From: Noviherbaspirillum humi
GTDB taxonomy: Bacteria; Pseudomonadota; Gammaproteobacteria; Burkholderiales; Burkholderiaceae_D
Assembly: GCF_900188095.1 (NCBI RefSeq)
Contig: NZ_FZOT01000001.1
Location: 496,001 to 560,000 of the forward strand
Reading direction: 5' to 3'
DNA length: 64,000 bases
The position numbers were made by a program, and so were the translations under genes. The notes below the pieces were generated by a model. The model saw only the letters and a program-made list of their open reading frames with translations. It ran no database searches and was not told the DNA's origin. Position 1 is the first letter of the stretch. Every line of letters begins with the position of its first letter. Shown piece after piece: positions 9,030 to 20,206 of the stretch.

Positions 9030-9703
9030 GCGGTGATTTCCTTTCCTGACATGAGGCCGGCCAGCCGGCCGCCGACGATCGAGATGATGCGCGGCGCCGT
9101 CGCCAGCACCGATTCGTCGTGGGTGGCGATGATGCAGGTGATGCCGGCGCTCTGGAATGCTTGCAAGGCCGACATCACGCGCGCTGCGCTAGCCTTGTCG
9201 AGGTTGGCGGTCGGCTCGTCTGCGAGGATGATGCGCGGCCGGTTGACGATGGCGCGCGCCACCGCCACCCGCTGCTGCTCGCCGCCGGAAAGCGACTGCG
9301 GCGCGGCATCGGCCTTGTTGAGCAGGCCGACCCTGTCGAGGGCGGCGCGGGCGCGCTGGTCGGCCTCGGCGCGGGCGGTGCCGGTCACCAGCAGCGGCAG
9401 CATCACGTTGGCCAGCACGTCGCGGTCCAGCAGCAGGCGCTGGTCCTGGAAGATCAGGCCCATCTTGCGCCGCAGGTAGGGCAGGCCGGAAGAGTTCAAC
9501 TGGCCGACATCCTGGCCGTTGACCGTCACCCGGCCGCTGCTCGGTTTCTCGACGCCGGCGATCATCTTCAGCAGGGTCGACTTGCCGGCGCCGGACGGGC
9601 CGGACAGATAGACCAGTTCGCCGTCGCCGATGGTGAAGCTGACATTGGCCAGGGCCTGGTTGCCGCCCGGATACTGCTTGGAAACCTGGTGAAATTCGAT
9701 CAT
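9026..9703 (-). CDS. ftsE: Cell division ATP-binding protein FtsE
   Basis: ATPase of the FtsEX ABC-type complex at the division septum. The 225-residue protein shows Walker A GPSGAGKST (residues 35-43), the Q-loop FQDQ, signature LSGGEQQR (138-145), Walker B with DEPTANLD and the H-loop ATHD. It lies 12 bases after ftsY and overlaps ftsX by four bases, so the three genes form one operon. Confidence 0.97.
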   Translation of the reverse strand: MIEFHQVSKQYPGGNQALANVSFTIGDGELVYLSGPSGAGKSTLLKMIAGVEKPSSGRVTVNGQDVGQLNSSGLPYLRRKMGLIFQDQRLLLDRDVLANVMLPLLVTGTARAEADQRARAALDRVGLLNKADAAPQSLSGGEQQRVAVARAIVNRPRIILADEPTANLDKASAARVMSALQAFQSAGITCIIATHDESVLATAPRIISIVGGRLAGLMSGKEITA

Positions 9704-9715
9704 GTCGTCAAACGC

Positions 9716-10993
9716 TCAGCTCAGCAGGGCATCGACGAATTCTTCGGCGTCGAAGGGCTGCAGGTCCTCGATCTTCTCGCCGACGCCGATGAAGTACACC
9801 GGCACCGGCCGGGTCTTGGCGATGGCGGCCAGCACGCCGCCCTTGGCGGTGCCGTCCAGCTTGGTGACGATCAGGCCGGTGAGCTGCAATGCGTCGTCGA
9901 AGGCCTTGACCTGGGCCAGCGCGTTTTGGCCGGTATTGCCGTCGATGACCAGCAGCCGCTCATGCGGCGCCGATTCCATGCCCTTGCCGACCACGCGCCT
10001 GACCTTCTTCAGCTCTTCCATCAGATGCAGCTGGGTCGGCAGGCGGCCGGCAGTGTCGATCATGACCACGTCGGTGCGGCGGGCGCGAGCCGACTGCACC
10101 GCGTCGAAGGCAACTGCCGCCGGGTCGCCCGACTGCTGCGAGATCACGGTGACGTTGTTGCGCTCGCCCCAGATCGCCAGCTGCTCGCGGGCCGCGGCGC
10201 GGAAGGTGTCGCCGGCGGCCAGCAGCACCGACTGCTGGTGCGCCTGCAAATGCTTGGCCAGCTTGCCGATGGTGGTGGTCTTGCCGGCGCCGTTGACGCC
10301 GGCGATCATCATCACCAGCGGCTGGTGCCGGCCGAGCACCATCGGCTTCTGCAAGGGCTTGAGCAGATCGATCAGCAGCGCGCGCAGCGCGGTCTTGACC
10401 TGGCTCGCCTCGGTCAGCTTCTCGTCCTTCACCTTCTTCTTCAATGCCTCCAGCAGGTAATGGGTGGCTTCCACGCCGGCGTCGGACACCAGCAGCGCCG
10501 ACTCCAGTTCGTCGTAGAGGTCGTCGTCGATGCGGGCGCCGACGAAGAGAGTGGTGAGGTTGGAGGAGGTCTTGGACAGCCCGGCCTTCAGGCGGCTGAT
10601 CCAGGAAGCGCGCTGCTCCGGCGCGACCGGCGCGGCCGGGACGATTTCGCCCTCGGCTTCATCCTCCGCGTCTTCCGCAGCGGGCAGGGCTTGCGGCGCA
10701 ACGGGCGCAGCTGCCTCGACCGCAGGCGGTTCGGCAGGCGGCGCATCGCCGCGCAGGCGGCTGAACCACGACGGCTTCTCCTCCGGCTCTGCTGCTGGCG
10801 CTGCCGGTTCGGCCGTGGATACCGGTTCTGCCTCGGGTTTGCGGCCCTCAGGCGGCGCATCGCCGCGGATGCGGTCGAACCAGGAGGCCTTTTGCGCTGT
10901 CTCGGCAGAAGCTTGCTGCGCCTTTTCCGGCGCGGCGGCCTGATGGGGCTGAGCGGATTCGTCTTTGGGTTTTTTCTTGAAGAAACTAAACAT
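9716..10993 (-). CDS. ftsY: Signal recognition particle receptor FtsY
   Basis: GTPase that docks SRP-bound ribosomes at the membrane for co-translational insertion of proteins. The C-terminal NG domain (about residues 130-425) has the P-loop [10 protein letters not shown], the DTAGRL motif and [10 protein letters not shown]. The N-terminal acidic/Pro-Ala-rich A domain (1-128) holds two extra copies of a motif also present at the A/N junction: SWFDRIRG at 37, SWFSRLRG at 75 and SWISRLKAG at 130. The junction copy is the expected amphipathic membrane-targeting helix. The protein starts MFSFFKKK, also membrane-affine. It is the first gene of ftsY-ftsE-ftsX, transcribed away from the M16 peptidase genes. 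Confidence 0.97.
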   Translation of the reverse strand: MFSFFKKKPKDESAQPHQAAAPEKAQQASAETAQKASWFDRIRGDAPPEGRKPEAEPVSTAEPAAPAAEPEEKPSWFSRLRGDAPPAEPPAVEAAAPVAPQALPAAEDAEDEAEGEIVPAAPVAPEQRASWISRLKAGLSKTSSNLTTLFVGARIDDDLYDELESALLVSDAGVEATHYLLEALKKKVKDEKLTEASQVKTALRALLIDLLKPLQKPMVLGRHQPLVMMIAGVNGAGKTTTIGKLAKHLQAHQQSVLLAAGDTFRAAAREQLAIWGERNNVTVISQQSGDPAAVAFDAVQSARARRTDVVMIDTAGRLPTQLHLMEELKKVRRVVGKGMESAPHERLLVIDGNTGQNALAQVKAFDDALQLTGLIVTKLDGTAKGGVLAAIAKTRPVPVYFIGVGEKIEDLQPFDAEEFVDALLS

Positions 10994-11057
10994 CGGTCGT
11001 GGGGTGTGCGATCGGAGCGTGCGGTCGTGGCGCGGAGCGCCGGCAGGGAAACACTTT

Positions 11058-11063
11058 TATAAT
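11058..11063 (+). promoter_or_regulatory. Candidate -10 box for the M16 peptidase operon
   Basis: Perfect TATAAT, 28 bases before the first M16 start codon, in the short divergent gap with ftsY. No good -35 hexamer is present at the right distance, so only the -10 is claimed. Confidence 0.45.
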
Positions 11064-11090
11064 CAGGCACATTCTAACAGAGCGCAGACC

Positions 11091-12458
11091 ATGAAATTTT
11101 CATTCCCGGCTTTGCTTTCCACGCTGCTGATCGGCTTTCTGCCCCTGCTGACGCAGGCGGAGCCGGCCCTGGAACATACCCTGTCCAACGGCATGAAGGT
11201 CATCGTCAAGGAAGACCACCGGGCGCCGACGGTGGCCCACATGATCTGGTACCGCATCGGTTCGACGGACGAGGTCAACGGCACCACCGGCGTCGCGCAT
11301 GCGCTGGAGCACATGATGTTCAAGGGCACCAAGACCCTGAAGCCGGGCGAGTTCAGCGCCCGCGTCGCCGCCCTCGGCGGGCGTGAAAACGCCTTCACCA
11401 GCAAGGATTACACCGCTTATTTCCAGCAGATCGAGAAGTCGCGCCTGGAGAAGGTGATGGCGCTGGAAGCCGACCGCATGGCCAGCCTGGTGTTCGACAA
11501 GGAGGAGTTCGCCAAGGAGATCCGGGTGGTGATGGAAGAGCGCCGCTGGCGCACCGAGGACCAACCGATCCCGCTGCTGTACGAAGCGCTCAATGCCGCC
11601 GCCTTCAGCGCCCATCCCTATCATCATCCGGTGGTGGGCTGGATGAGCGATCTGCAGAACATGACGGTGGAAGACGCCAAGGTCTGGCACGACCGCTGGT
11701 ATGCGCCGAACAACGCCATCATGGTGGTCTCCGGCGATGTGAATGCCAGGGCGGTGTTCGCGCTGGCGGAGAAGCATTTCGGCCGCATCCAAGCCAAGAA
11801 GCTGCCGCGCACCAAGCCGCAGGAGGAGCCGCCGCAGAAGGGCCTGCGCCGCATCGTGGTCAAGGCGCCGGCGGAGAATCCCTATGTCGCGCTGGCTTTC
11901 AAGGCGCCCACCCTGCGTGATGTGGAAAAGGATGTCGATCCGTACGCGCTGGAGGTGCTGTCGGCGGTGCTCGACGGCTATGACAATGCCCGGCTGAATG
12001 CGAAACTGGTACGCACCGACCGCGTTGCCAATTCCGCCGGCGCCAGCTACTCGAACGTCGCCCGCGGGCCGGTGCTGTTCGTGCTGGATGGCGTGCCGGC
12101 GCAGGGCACCACCACCGACCAGCTGGAAAAGCTGCTGCGCGCTGAAGTCGAGCGCGTCGCGAAGGAGGGCGTGTCGGAAGAAGAACTCAAGCGCGTCAAG
12201 GCGCAGTTGGTGGCCGGCCAGGTCTACAAGCGCGACTCCATCTTCGGCCAGGCGATGGAGATCGGCATGATGGAAGCTTCCGGCCTGTCGCACCGCGACA
12301 TCGATCGCACCATCGACAAGCTCAAGACCGTCACCGCCCAGCAGGTGCAGGACGTGGCGCGGCGCTACTTCAGCGACGACACGCTCACGGTAGCGACCCT
12401 GGTGCCGCTGCCGCTGTCTGAAAAGAAGGCGCCGCCGCCGTCCGGCCTGCGCCATTGA
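11091..12458 (+). CDS. M16 family zinc metallopeptidase, catalytic subunit
   Basis: Periplasmic insulinase/processing-peptidase-like protease of 455 residues. The start MKFSFPALLSTLLIGF begins a signal peptide cleaved near residue 23 (TQA); the upstream in-frame extension has no signal and runs into ftsY. The inverted zinc motif HxxEH is intact (His70, Glu73, His74 in GVAHALEHMMFKGT). The downstream gene encodes a second M16 protein lacking this motif, so the two probably form a heterodimer of catalytic and substrate-binding subunits, as in mitochondrial processing peptidase. The substrate is unknown. Confidence 0.93.
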   Translation: MKFSFPALLSTLLIGFLPLLTQAEPALEHTLSNGMKVIVKEDHRAPTVAHMIWYRIGSTDEVNGTTGVAHALEHMMFKGTKTLKPGEFSARVAALGGRENAFTSKDYTAYFQQIEKSRLEKVMALEADRMASLVFDKEEFAKEIRVVMEERRWRTEDQPIPLLYEALNAAAFSAHPYHHPVVGWMSDLQNMTVEDAKVWHDRWYAPNNAIMVVSGDVNARAVFALAEKHFGRIQAKKLPRTKPQEEPPQKGLRRIVVKAPAENPYVALAFKAPTLRDVEKDVDPYALEVLSAVLDGYDNARLNAKLVRTDRVANSAGASYSNVARGPVLFVLDGVPAQGTTTDQLEKLLRAEVERVAKEGVSEEELKRVKAQLVAGQVYKRDSIFGQAMEIGMMEASGLSHRDIDRTIDKLKTVTAQQVQDVARRYFSDDTLTVATLVPLPLSEKKAPPPSGLRH

Positions 12459-12492
12459 TGCCGTGCCCGCTCACTTCCACTCCCCGCATGCC

Positions 12493-13808
12493 ATGATGAG
12501 AATCCTCTTCGCCGTTGTCCTCGCCTGCCTCAGCTGGAGCGCTGAAGCGGCGCTGCAGATCCAGTCCTGGTCGCTGCCCAACGGCGCCCGCGTGCTGTTC
12601 GTCGAGAACCACAGCATCCCGCTGCTCGACCTCAGCGTCGAATTCGATGCCGGCTCGCGCCGCGATCCGAAGGGCAAGTCCGGCACCGCCACCCTGACCA
12701 ACTCCATGCTGGCGCGCGGCGTGCGCGAAGCCGCCGAGCCGCAGCCGGAACCGGGGATGAACGAGGCCCACATTTCGGACGCCATCGCCGACACCGGCGC
12801 CCAGCGCGGCGGCGGTGCAGGCAGCGACCGCGCCGGCGTCAGCCTGCGCACCCTGTCGAGCAAGGCGGAGCGGGATACGGCGGTGCTGATGGTGGCGCGC
12901 ATCCTGGCGCAGCCGAGCTTTCCGGAAAATTTCCTGGCGCGCGACAAGGCGCGCACCATCGCCGGCATCCGCGAGGACGAGACCAAGCCGGAATCCATCG
13001 GCAGCAAGGCCTTCTGGCGCCAGCTGTATGGCGAGCATCCCTACGCCTTCACGCCGACGGTGGAGTCGGTCGAAGCCATCACCCGCGACGACCTGGTGGC
13101 TTTCCACCAGGCGCACTATGTCGCCAACCGCGCAGTGGTATCGATGATCGGCGATGTCTCGCGCGCCGAGGCCGATGCGATCGCGCGCCAGCTGACGCAG
13201 CGCCTGCCGCAGGGCGCGCCGCTGCCGGACCTGCCGCCGGTGCCGGAGACGCGCGGCCAGGAGCAACGCATTCCGCATCCGGCGTCGCAGGCGCACATCC
13301 TCATGGGCGTGCCGGCGCTGGCGCGCGGCGATGCCGATTTCTTCCCGCTCACCGTCGGCAACTATGTGCTCGGCGGCGGCGGCTTCGTGTCGCGCCTGAC
13401 GCGCGAGGTGCGCGAGAAGCGCGGCCTGTCCTACAGCGTCTACAGCTACTTCAACCCGATGGCGCAGAAGGGACCGTTCCAGTCCGGCCTGCAGACGCAG
13501 AAGAGCCAGGCCGATGAAGCGCTGAAGGTGGTGCGCGATACCGTGGCAGCCTTCCTGCGCGACGGCCCGACGCCTCAGGAACTGCAGGCGGCGAAGGACA
13601 ACCTGACCGGCGGCTTCCCGCTGCGCCTCGATAACAATCGCAAGATTCTCGACAACATTGCCACCATCGGCTTCTATGGCCTGCCGCTGGATTACCTCGA
13701 TACCTGGACCGCCAATGTGCAGAAAGTGACCATCGCCGACATCAAGGCCGCGTTCAGCAAGCGCATCGATCCGGCGCGCCTGGCCACCGTCATCGTCGGC
13801 GCCGGCCA

Positions 13809-13812
<4 letters not shown>
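12493..13812 (+). CDS. M16 family peptidase homologue without zinc motif
   Basis: 439-residue paralogue of the preceding gene, with signal peptide MMRILFAVVLACLSWSAEA. The start was placed at this MM because it begins the signal peptide; an in-frame GTG 30 bases earlier is possible. At the position of HxxEH the sequence reads TLTNS (residues 67-71), so the two zinc histidines and the catalytic glutamate are replaced. The C-terminal half keeps the glycine-rich loop region (LGGGGFVSRLTREVREKRGLSYSVYS, about residues 290-315) typical of M16 non-catalytic partners. It overlaps rsmD by four bases. Confidence 0.92.
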
Positions 13813-15316
<1,504 letters not shown>

Positions 15317-16459
15317 TCAGGCTGCTTCCACCACCCGGTTCCTTCCCCCTTGCTTGGCCTGGTACAGGGCCGCATCCGCGCGCGCGATCAGGCGCTCGGC
15401 GGCGCTTTGCGGCGCTTCGGCGCGTACCTGGTTGACCAGCGTCGCCACGCCGATGGAGGCAGTCACGTTCATGCGCGTCTGCCCCGACAGCAGCAGCGGA
15501 TGATCGGCAATGCTGGTGCGGATGCGCTCGGCGACGCCGCGCGCATCGGCCAGGCCGGCATCGACCAGCACCACCACGAACTCCTCGCCGCCGAAGCGCC
15601 CCAGCGCATCGGACAGGCGCAGCTCGGCCTTGATGCGGCCGGCCACTTCGCGCAGCACTTCATCGCCGGCGGCATGGCCATGGCGGTCGTTGATCTGCTT
15701 GAAATGGTCGATGTCGATGTACATGCAGGACAGCGCGTATTCCTGGCGCCGGCTGCGGCCGATTTCCTCCAGCAGGCGGCGCTCGATGTAGCGCCGGTTG
15801 CTGATGCCGGTGAGCGGATCGGTCAGGCCGATATGCTTCAGCCGCTCCTGGTTCAGCACGTTTTCCAGGCAGATGGCGACGATGGAGGCGCGATGCTCGA
15901 TGAAGTCGGTTGCCATGGAGCCATGGAAGCGGCTGGCGTCGAAGCTGCCGAGATTCAGGCAGCCGATCAGGCGGCCATGGCGCAGCAGCGGCATGATGGC
16001 CACGCTGGCCGGCGCCGGCGCCGGTTCGGGAAACAGCCTGCCATGCAGCTCCGCTTTATAGGCGCCCAGCAGTGGACGGTCGAGTTCGACGCTGATCTCG
16101 CCCAGTTCCGATTCATCGTCGATGAATATCAAATGCGGCAGCCGGGCGGCATCGATGTGCAGGTCCGCCAGCATGCGCCGAATGCCATAGTCGGCATCGA
16201 GCATGAACAGCGTGACCACGTCCAGCTCGGACGAAGCGGGCAGCAGTTCGAACAGGCTGCGCGCGAGATCGAGAAAGCCGGCGGCCGAGATGAAGGCGAT
16301 GTCCAGCTGCTGGTGGCGGCGCATGATTTCCTGGTTGCGCCGCGCCTGCTCGATCAGGCTTTCCAGCTGCCGGCGCACATGGCGGCTGTCGTCCGCCGCT
16401 TCATTGGCGGATGCGGGCGCGTCGGCGGGGCTGAAAGGTCGCTTTTTCCTGAGGAACAC
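15317..16459 (-). CDS. DUF484/GAF-like sensor diguanylate cyclase
   Basis: Predicted c-di-GMP synthase of 380 residues without membrane segments. An N-terminal coiled stretch (about 25-50) leads into a DUF484/GAF-like domain (about 45-205). The C-terminal GGDEF domain (about 212-378) has the active-site GGEEF (290-294) and the allosteric I-site RLSD (281-284) five residues before it, so activity and product inhibition are both expected. Translation starts at GTG. The gene abuts the ferredoxin stop codon. The input signal is unknown. Confidence 0.92.
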   Translation of the reverse strand: MFLRKKRPFSPADAPASANEAADDSRHVRRQLESLIEQARRNQEIMRRHQQLDIAFISAAGFLDLARSLFELLPASSELDVVTLFMLDADYGIRRMLADLHIDAARLPHLIFIDDESELGEISVELDRPLLGAYKAELHGRLFPEPAPAPASVAIMPLLRHGRLIGCLNLGSFDASRFHGSMATDFIEHRASIVAICLENVLNQERLKHIGLTDPLTGISNRRYIERRLLEEIGRSRRQEYALSCMYIDIDHFKQINDRHGHAAGDEVLREVAGRIKAELRLSDALGRFGGEEFVVVLVDAGLADARGVAERIRTSIADHPLLLSGQTRMNVTASIGVATLVNQVRAEAPQSAAERLIARADAALYQAKQGGRNRVVEAA

Positions 16460-16510
16460 GTCGGGTCACCGGAGCGTGGCGTGGAGATATTTATTGCCTG
16501 AAAGAAAATT

Positions 16511-16540
16511 AATATAGCCTGTTCGCGCGTCCGGCGGCAA
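16511..16540 (-). promoter_or_regulatory. Candidate promoter of the DUF484-GGDEF gene
   Basis: On the minus strand TTGCCG (four of six) and TATATT (five of six) are separated by 18 bases, 50 bases before the GTG start, in an AT-rich gap. Confidence 0.45.
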
Positions 16541-16584
16541 TACCCGTTTTTGGGGAAGCGAATCTTTTTGCCGCGTACCGGCGT

Positions 16585-17439
16585 TCAGGCAAACGCCAGT
16601 TCCATGCCCACTTCCTGCCCCACCCGCAGGCGTTCGCCTTCGCCCTCCAGCAGGATGGAATTCATGCCGAAGGTGATCGCGCCGTCGACGCGGGCATCGG
16701 CGCGATAGGTGCGCAGCACGTCGAGCGGATCGGGCCCGACTTCGCCGCTGGCCTGGTCGACCGACGGAATCGGGCAGCGCGGGCAGGGCTTGACCGGCTT
16801 GAGGGCCGCGGCGCCCAGGGTGAAGCGGGCGGCGAAATCCTCCTCGAAGGCCTCGATGCCGCCGATCACGAGGTTCGGCCGGAAGCGGTTCATCGGCAGC
16901 GCCTCGCGCCCCTGCGCCGCCAGCCTGGCATTCAGGTCGGCCAGGGAAGCTTCGGAAATCACCAGCACCGGATAACCGTCGGAAAAGAAGGTGGGCGCCT
17001 CCATGCCGCCGGTCCATTTCGGGTTGGCGTGGCGCTGCGCCTGCGGATGAAAGCGCGCCAGGCGGCAGGACGCGCCGAGGAATTTCGAGAACCAGGTGGC
17101 AGTGACGTCATCGCAGTCGTAAGCCGTGACGCTGTCGTTCCAGAGCTTTACCTGCAGCGTCGGCGCCTCATCCGGATCGGGCAGCCCGAGCGGAATCTCC
17201 AGGGCCATCATGCCCGGCGCCCGCAGTTCCAGCGTATCGGCCTTGATGCGCGGCCGGATCAAGGCCATGCGCGGAAATTCGCGCTGGGTCAGGAAGCGGC
17301 CTTCGCCGTCTACCACCATCCACTCGCGATCGTAGATGTGTTCATACATCAGACCGGCCTTGGTGAGAATGGCTTCGCGCAGCGAGATGCCGGCGCAGGA
17401 TTTGATGGGATAGAGCGTCAGTTCGGTCAGCGTGGGCAT
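16585..17439 (-). CDS. MOSC-domain protein (YcbX-like, molybdenum cofactor binding)
   Basis: 284-residue protein with a MOSC N-terminal beta-barrel domain (LTLYPIKSCAGISLREA at the start, the pattern of YcbX and mARC proteins) and a C-terminal MOSC domain. The latter contains FRPNLVIGGIEAFEED and CPRCPIPSVDQ; the cysteine in this stretch is the expected molybdenum ligand. Relatives reduce N-hydroxylated compounds using molybdenum cofactor. The start MPTLTELTLYPIKSC matches family N-termini. It is a single gene, without visible redox partners alongside. Confidence 0.9.
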   Translation of the reverse strand: MPTLTELTLYPIKSCAGISLREAILTKAGLMYEHIYDREWMVVDGEGRFLTQREFPRMALIRPRIKADTLELRAPGMMALEIPLGLPDPDEAPTLQVKLWNDSVTAYDCDDVTATWFSKFLGASCRLARFHPQAQRHANPKWTGGMEAPTFFSDGYPVLVISEASLADLNARLAAQGREALPMNRFRPNLVIGGIEAFEEDFAARFTLGAAALKPVKPCPRCPIPSVDQASGEVGPDPLDVLRTYRADARVDGAITFGMNSILLEGEGERLRVGQEVGMELAFA

Positions 17440-17810
17440 GTCGTTTCGATATCGGATGAGGGTGGCGGGCCGGTCGCATGCTGCCGGTCCTTGGTGTTCT
17501 TTGGGTGTCAGGGGCGTGTCAAACCTGCATTGTCGAACTGGCCTACAATAGCCATCCGCCGCCAAGCCGCGGAACAGGAGTGTAGCGAGTTTATGTGGCT
17601 CAGAACAATCCCGGCGTACGGCGGCAGACGCGGAACTTCATGCGGCACTCGCAGACCATGTTGTCTTGCAGCTGTTCTCGCAGGCCGCGCCGCGTTGTCA
17701 GAATCGGTAGACATTGAATTAGCCTATAGGGCTAATAAAAACTATTGATTTCACATTTCCATAGACCGCATCTATCATTTATCGACTACTTCAACAACAG
17801 CGAGGAAAGC
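17440..17810. other. 371-base intergenic region upstream of ahpC
   Basis: Lies between the divergent MOSC gene and ahpC. The half nearest ahpC (after about 17700) is AT-rich and holds candidate OxyR half-operators and the presumed ahpC promoter. A 51-codon open frame at 17593-17748 has no close ribosome binding site (an AGGAG is about 15 bases away) and I do not call it a gene. No repeat or RNA gene is recognised. Confidence 0.6.
17726..17775. promoter_or_regulatory. Possible OxyR site upstream of ahpC
   Basis: An exact ATAG-N7-CTAT element at 17761-17775, preceded by ATAG (17726) and CTAT (17742). OxyR operators consist of four such quarter-sites spaced by seven bases. Only the downstream pair has correct spacing, so the assignment is tentative; the gene downstream is a classical OxyR target. 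Confidence 0.35.
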
Positions 17811-18374
17811 ATGTCTCTGATCAACACCCAAGTCAAACCGTTTAACGCTACTGCCTTCCACAACGGCAAATTTGTTCCGGTTTCCGACGCTGACCTGAAG
17901 GGCAAATGGTCCATCGTTTTCTTCTACCCGGCCGACTTCACCTTCGTCTGCCCGACTGAACTCGGCGACCTGGCCGACAACTACGCCACCTTCAAGTCCA
18001 TGGGCGTGGAAATCTACGGCGTGTCGACCGACACCCATTTCACCCATAAGGCCTGGCACGATACGTCCGAGACCATCAGCAAGATCCAGTATCCGATGAT
18101 CGGCGACCCGACCGGCGCCATCACCCGCAACTTCGGCGTCATGATCGAAGAAGAAGGCCTGGCCCTGCGCGGCACCTTCGTCATCAATCCGGAAGGCCAG
18201 ATCAAGCTGTGCGAAATTCATGACAACGGTATCGGCCGCGACGCCAAGGAACTGCTGCGCAAGGTCCAGGCAGCCCAGTACGTCGCTTCCCATCCAGGCG
18301 AAGTCTGCCCCGCCAAGTGGACCCCGGGCGCCGAAACCCTGGCTCCGTCGCTCGACCTCGTCGGCAAGATCTAA
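17811..18374 (+). CDS. ahpC: Alkyl hydroperoxide reductase subunit C (peroxiredoxin)
   Basis: Typical 2-Cys peroxiredoxin of 187 residues that reduces H2O2, organic peroxides and peroxynitrite in the cytoplasm. The peroxidatic cysteine is Cys47 in FTFVCPTE and the resolving cysteine Cys166 in GEVCPAKW. The C-terminal helix is intact (LDLVGKI), as in peroxide-sensitive AhpC. The start [11 protein letters not shown] matches the family exactly and has a GAGGAAA site upstream; an earlier in-frame ATG would add 22 unrelated residues. It is reduced by AhpF, encoded 185 bases downstream. Confidence 0.98.
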   Translation: MSLINTQVKPFNATAFHNGKFVPVSDADLKGKWSIVFFYPADFTFVCPTELGDLADNYATFKSMGVEIYGVSTDTHFTHKAWHDTSETISKIQYPMIGDPTGAITRNFGVMIEEEGLALRGTFVINPEGQIKLCEIHDNGIGRDAKELLRKVQAAQYVASHPGEVCPAKWTPGAETLAPSLDLVGKI

Positions 18375-18458
18375 GCAGCATCCGCACTCCCGCGCCATCG
18401 CTTGATGGCGCTCTCCACCGGGCGCGGACCAGCGCGCCCGGCCGCAGTACCACTCCCC

Positions 18459-18498
18459 GATCAGTCTGCTGATCCGGCAGTCTGATCCGACTGATCCG
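18459..18498. repeat. Triple CTGATCCG repeat in the ahpC-ahpF spacer
   Basis: CTGATCCG occurs at 18469, 18482 and 18491, and GATCAG at 18459 can pair with the first copy to make a short hairpin (six-base stem, four-base loop). It could modulate the ahpC/ahpF expression ratio by mRNA processing; no experimental basis. Confidence 0.45.
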
Positions 18499-18559
18499 GC
18501 GGTGGCACTGCGCCTCCACGAACCGTACCACCCGTACCGCAATCTGAAGCGAGACCATC

Positions 18560-20134
18560 ATGCTAGACGCCAACCTGAAGAACCAGCTCAAGACCTACCT
18601 GGAGCGCGTTACCCAGAACATTGAAATCACCGCGTCGCTCGACGAGGGCGACAAGTCGCGCGAGATGCTCGACCTGCTGAAGGAAATCGCCGAGCTGTCG
18701 CCGCGCATCAGCCTCGCCGAGAAGCGCGGCGACGGCCAGCGCGCGCCCTCGTTCGCGCTCAACCGCGCCGGCGCCGCCATGGGCGTACGCTTCGGCGGCA
18801 TCCCGATGGGCCATGAATTCACCTCGCTGGTGCTGGCCCTGCTGCAGGTCGGCGGCCATCCGCCCAAGGCCGAGGCGGACGTGCTGGAGCAAATCCGCAA
18901 CCTCGACGGCAAGTACGAGTTCGAGACCTACATCTCCCTGTCCTGCCAGAACTGCCCGGAGGTGGTGCAGGCGCTGAACCTGATGGCGGTGATCAATCCG
19001 AACATCCGCCATACGATGATCGACGGCGCGCTGTTCCAGGATGAAGTCAACGCGCGCCAGATCATGGCCGTGCCGACCGTCTTCCTCAACGGCGAAACCT
19101 TCGGCCAGGGCCGCATGGGCCTGGAAGAGATCCTGGCCAAGCTGGATACCGGCGCCGCCAAGCGCGAAGCCGCCAAGATCGCGCAGAAGGATGTCTTCGA
19201 CATGCTGGTCGTCGGCGGCGGCCCGGCCGGCGCCTCGGCGGCGATCTATTCGGCGCGCAAGGGCATCCGCACCGGCGTGGTGGCGGAACGCTTCGGCGGC
19301 CAGGTGCTGGATACCATGGGCATCGAGAACTTCATCTCGGTGAAGGAAACCGAAGGGCCGAAGCTGGCGGCGGCGCTGGAGCAGCACGTCAAGAGCTACG
19401 ACGTCGACGTGATGAATCTGCAGCGCGCGGCCAGGCTGATCCCGGGCGACCTGATCGAAGTGCAGCTGGAAAGCGGCGCCAGCCTGAAGGCCAAGACGGT
19501 GGTGATCGCCACCGGCGCGCGCTGGCGCGAGATGAACGTGCCGGGCGAGAAGGAGTATCGCAACAAGGGCGTGGCCTATTGCCCGCACTGCGACGGCCCG
19601 CTGTTCAAGGGCAAGCGCGTGGCGGTGATCGGCGGCGGCAACTCCGGCGTGGAAGCGGCGATCGATCTCGCCGGCATCGTTGCCCATGTCACGCTGCTCG
19701 AATTCGACACCAAGCTGCGCGCCGACGCTGTTCTGCAGCGCAAGCTGTTCTCGCTGCCGAACGTAAAGGTCATCACCCAGGCGCAGACCACCGAGGTGAA
19801 GGGCGACGGCAACAAGGTCAACGGCCTGCGCTATACCGACCGTGCCAGCGGCGAATCGCATGACGTCGAGCTGGAAGGCATCTTCGTCCAGATCGGCCTG
19901 CTGCCCAACACCGACTGGCTCAAGGGCACGATCGCCTTGTCCAGGCATGGCGAAATCGAGGTCGACGCTCGCGGCCAGACCTCGGTGCCGGGCGTCTTCG
20001 CTGCCGGCGACGTCACCACCGTGCCGTACAAGCAGATCGTGATCGCACTGGGCGAAGGTTCCAAGGCGGCGCTCGGCGCCTTCGACCACCTGATCCGCAC
20101 CTCGGCGCCGGCGGAGGAAAAGGCGGCTGCCTGA
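18560..20134 (+). CDS. ahpF: Alkyl hydroperoxide reductase subunit F
   Basis: NAD(P)H-dependent flavoprotein disulfide reductase that recycles AhpC. The 524-residue protein has a tandem thioredoxin-fold N-terminal domain with the redox pair Cys129/Cys132 (CQNC). A thioredoxin-reductase-like module follows, with the FAD motif [12 protein letters not shown] (about 217-228), the redox-active CPHC (Cys341/Cys344), the NAD(P)H motif [10 protein letters not shown] and the C-terminal [10 protein letters not shown]. Length and motif order are standard. It shares the ahpC transcript or a nearby promoter and ends at a terminator shared with the convergent TonB receptor gene. Confidence 0.98.
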   Translation: MLDANLKNQLKTYLERVTQNIEITASLDEGDKSREMLDLLKEIAELSPRISLAEKRGDGQRAPSFALNRAGAAMGVRFGGIPMGHEFTSLVLALLQVGGHPPKAEADVLEQIRNLDGKYEFETYISLSCQNCPEVVQALNLMAVINPNIRHTMIDGALFQDEVNARQIMAVPTVFLNGETFGQGRMGLEEILAKLDTGAAKREAAKIAQKDVFDMLVVGGGPAGASAAIYSARKGIRTGVVAERFGGQVLDTMGIENFISVKETEGPKLAAALEQHVKSYDVDVMNLQRAARLIPGDLIEVQLESGASLKAKTVVIATGARWREMNVPGEKEYRNKGVAYCPHCDGPLFKGKRVAVIGGGNSGVEAAIDLAGIVAHVTLLEFDTKLRADAVLQRKLFSLPNVKVITQAQTTEVKGDGNKVNGLRYTDRASGESHDVELEGIFVQIGLLPNTDWLKGTIALSRHGEIEVDARGQTSVPGVFAAGDVTTVPYKQIVIALGEGSKAALGAFDHLIRTSAPAEEKAAA

Positions 20135-20162
20135 TTCGCCTGATTCCACCCGACGCAAACGA

Positions 20163-20188
20163 GAAAGCCGGCGCAAGCCGGCTTTTTC
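20163..20188. terminator. Terminator between ahpF and the TonB receptor gene
   Basis: AAAGCCGGC and GCCGGCTTT form a perfect nine-base-pair stem with a GCAA tetraloop followed by T-rich sequence; A/T tails on both sides allow bidirectional use. Confidence 0.9.
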
Positions 20189-20206
20189 ATTGGTCGCGAG
20201 GGCGAC

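Noticed and set aside
9119-11062. A 647-codon plus-strand frame opposite ftsE and ftsY
   Set aside because: Covered by two well-supported minus-strand genes; no domain recognised.
17593-17748. 51-codon ORF upstream of ahpC
   Set aside because: Nearest AGGAG is about 15 bases from the ATG, and the end of the frame overlaps the presumed ahpC control region.
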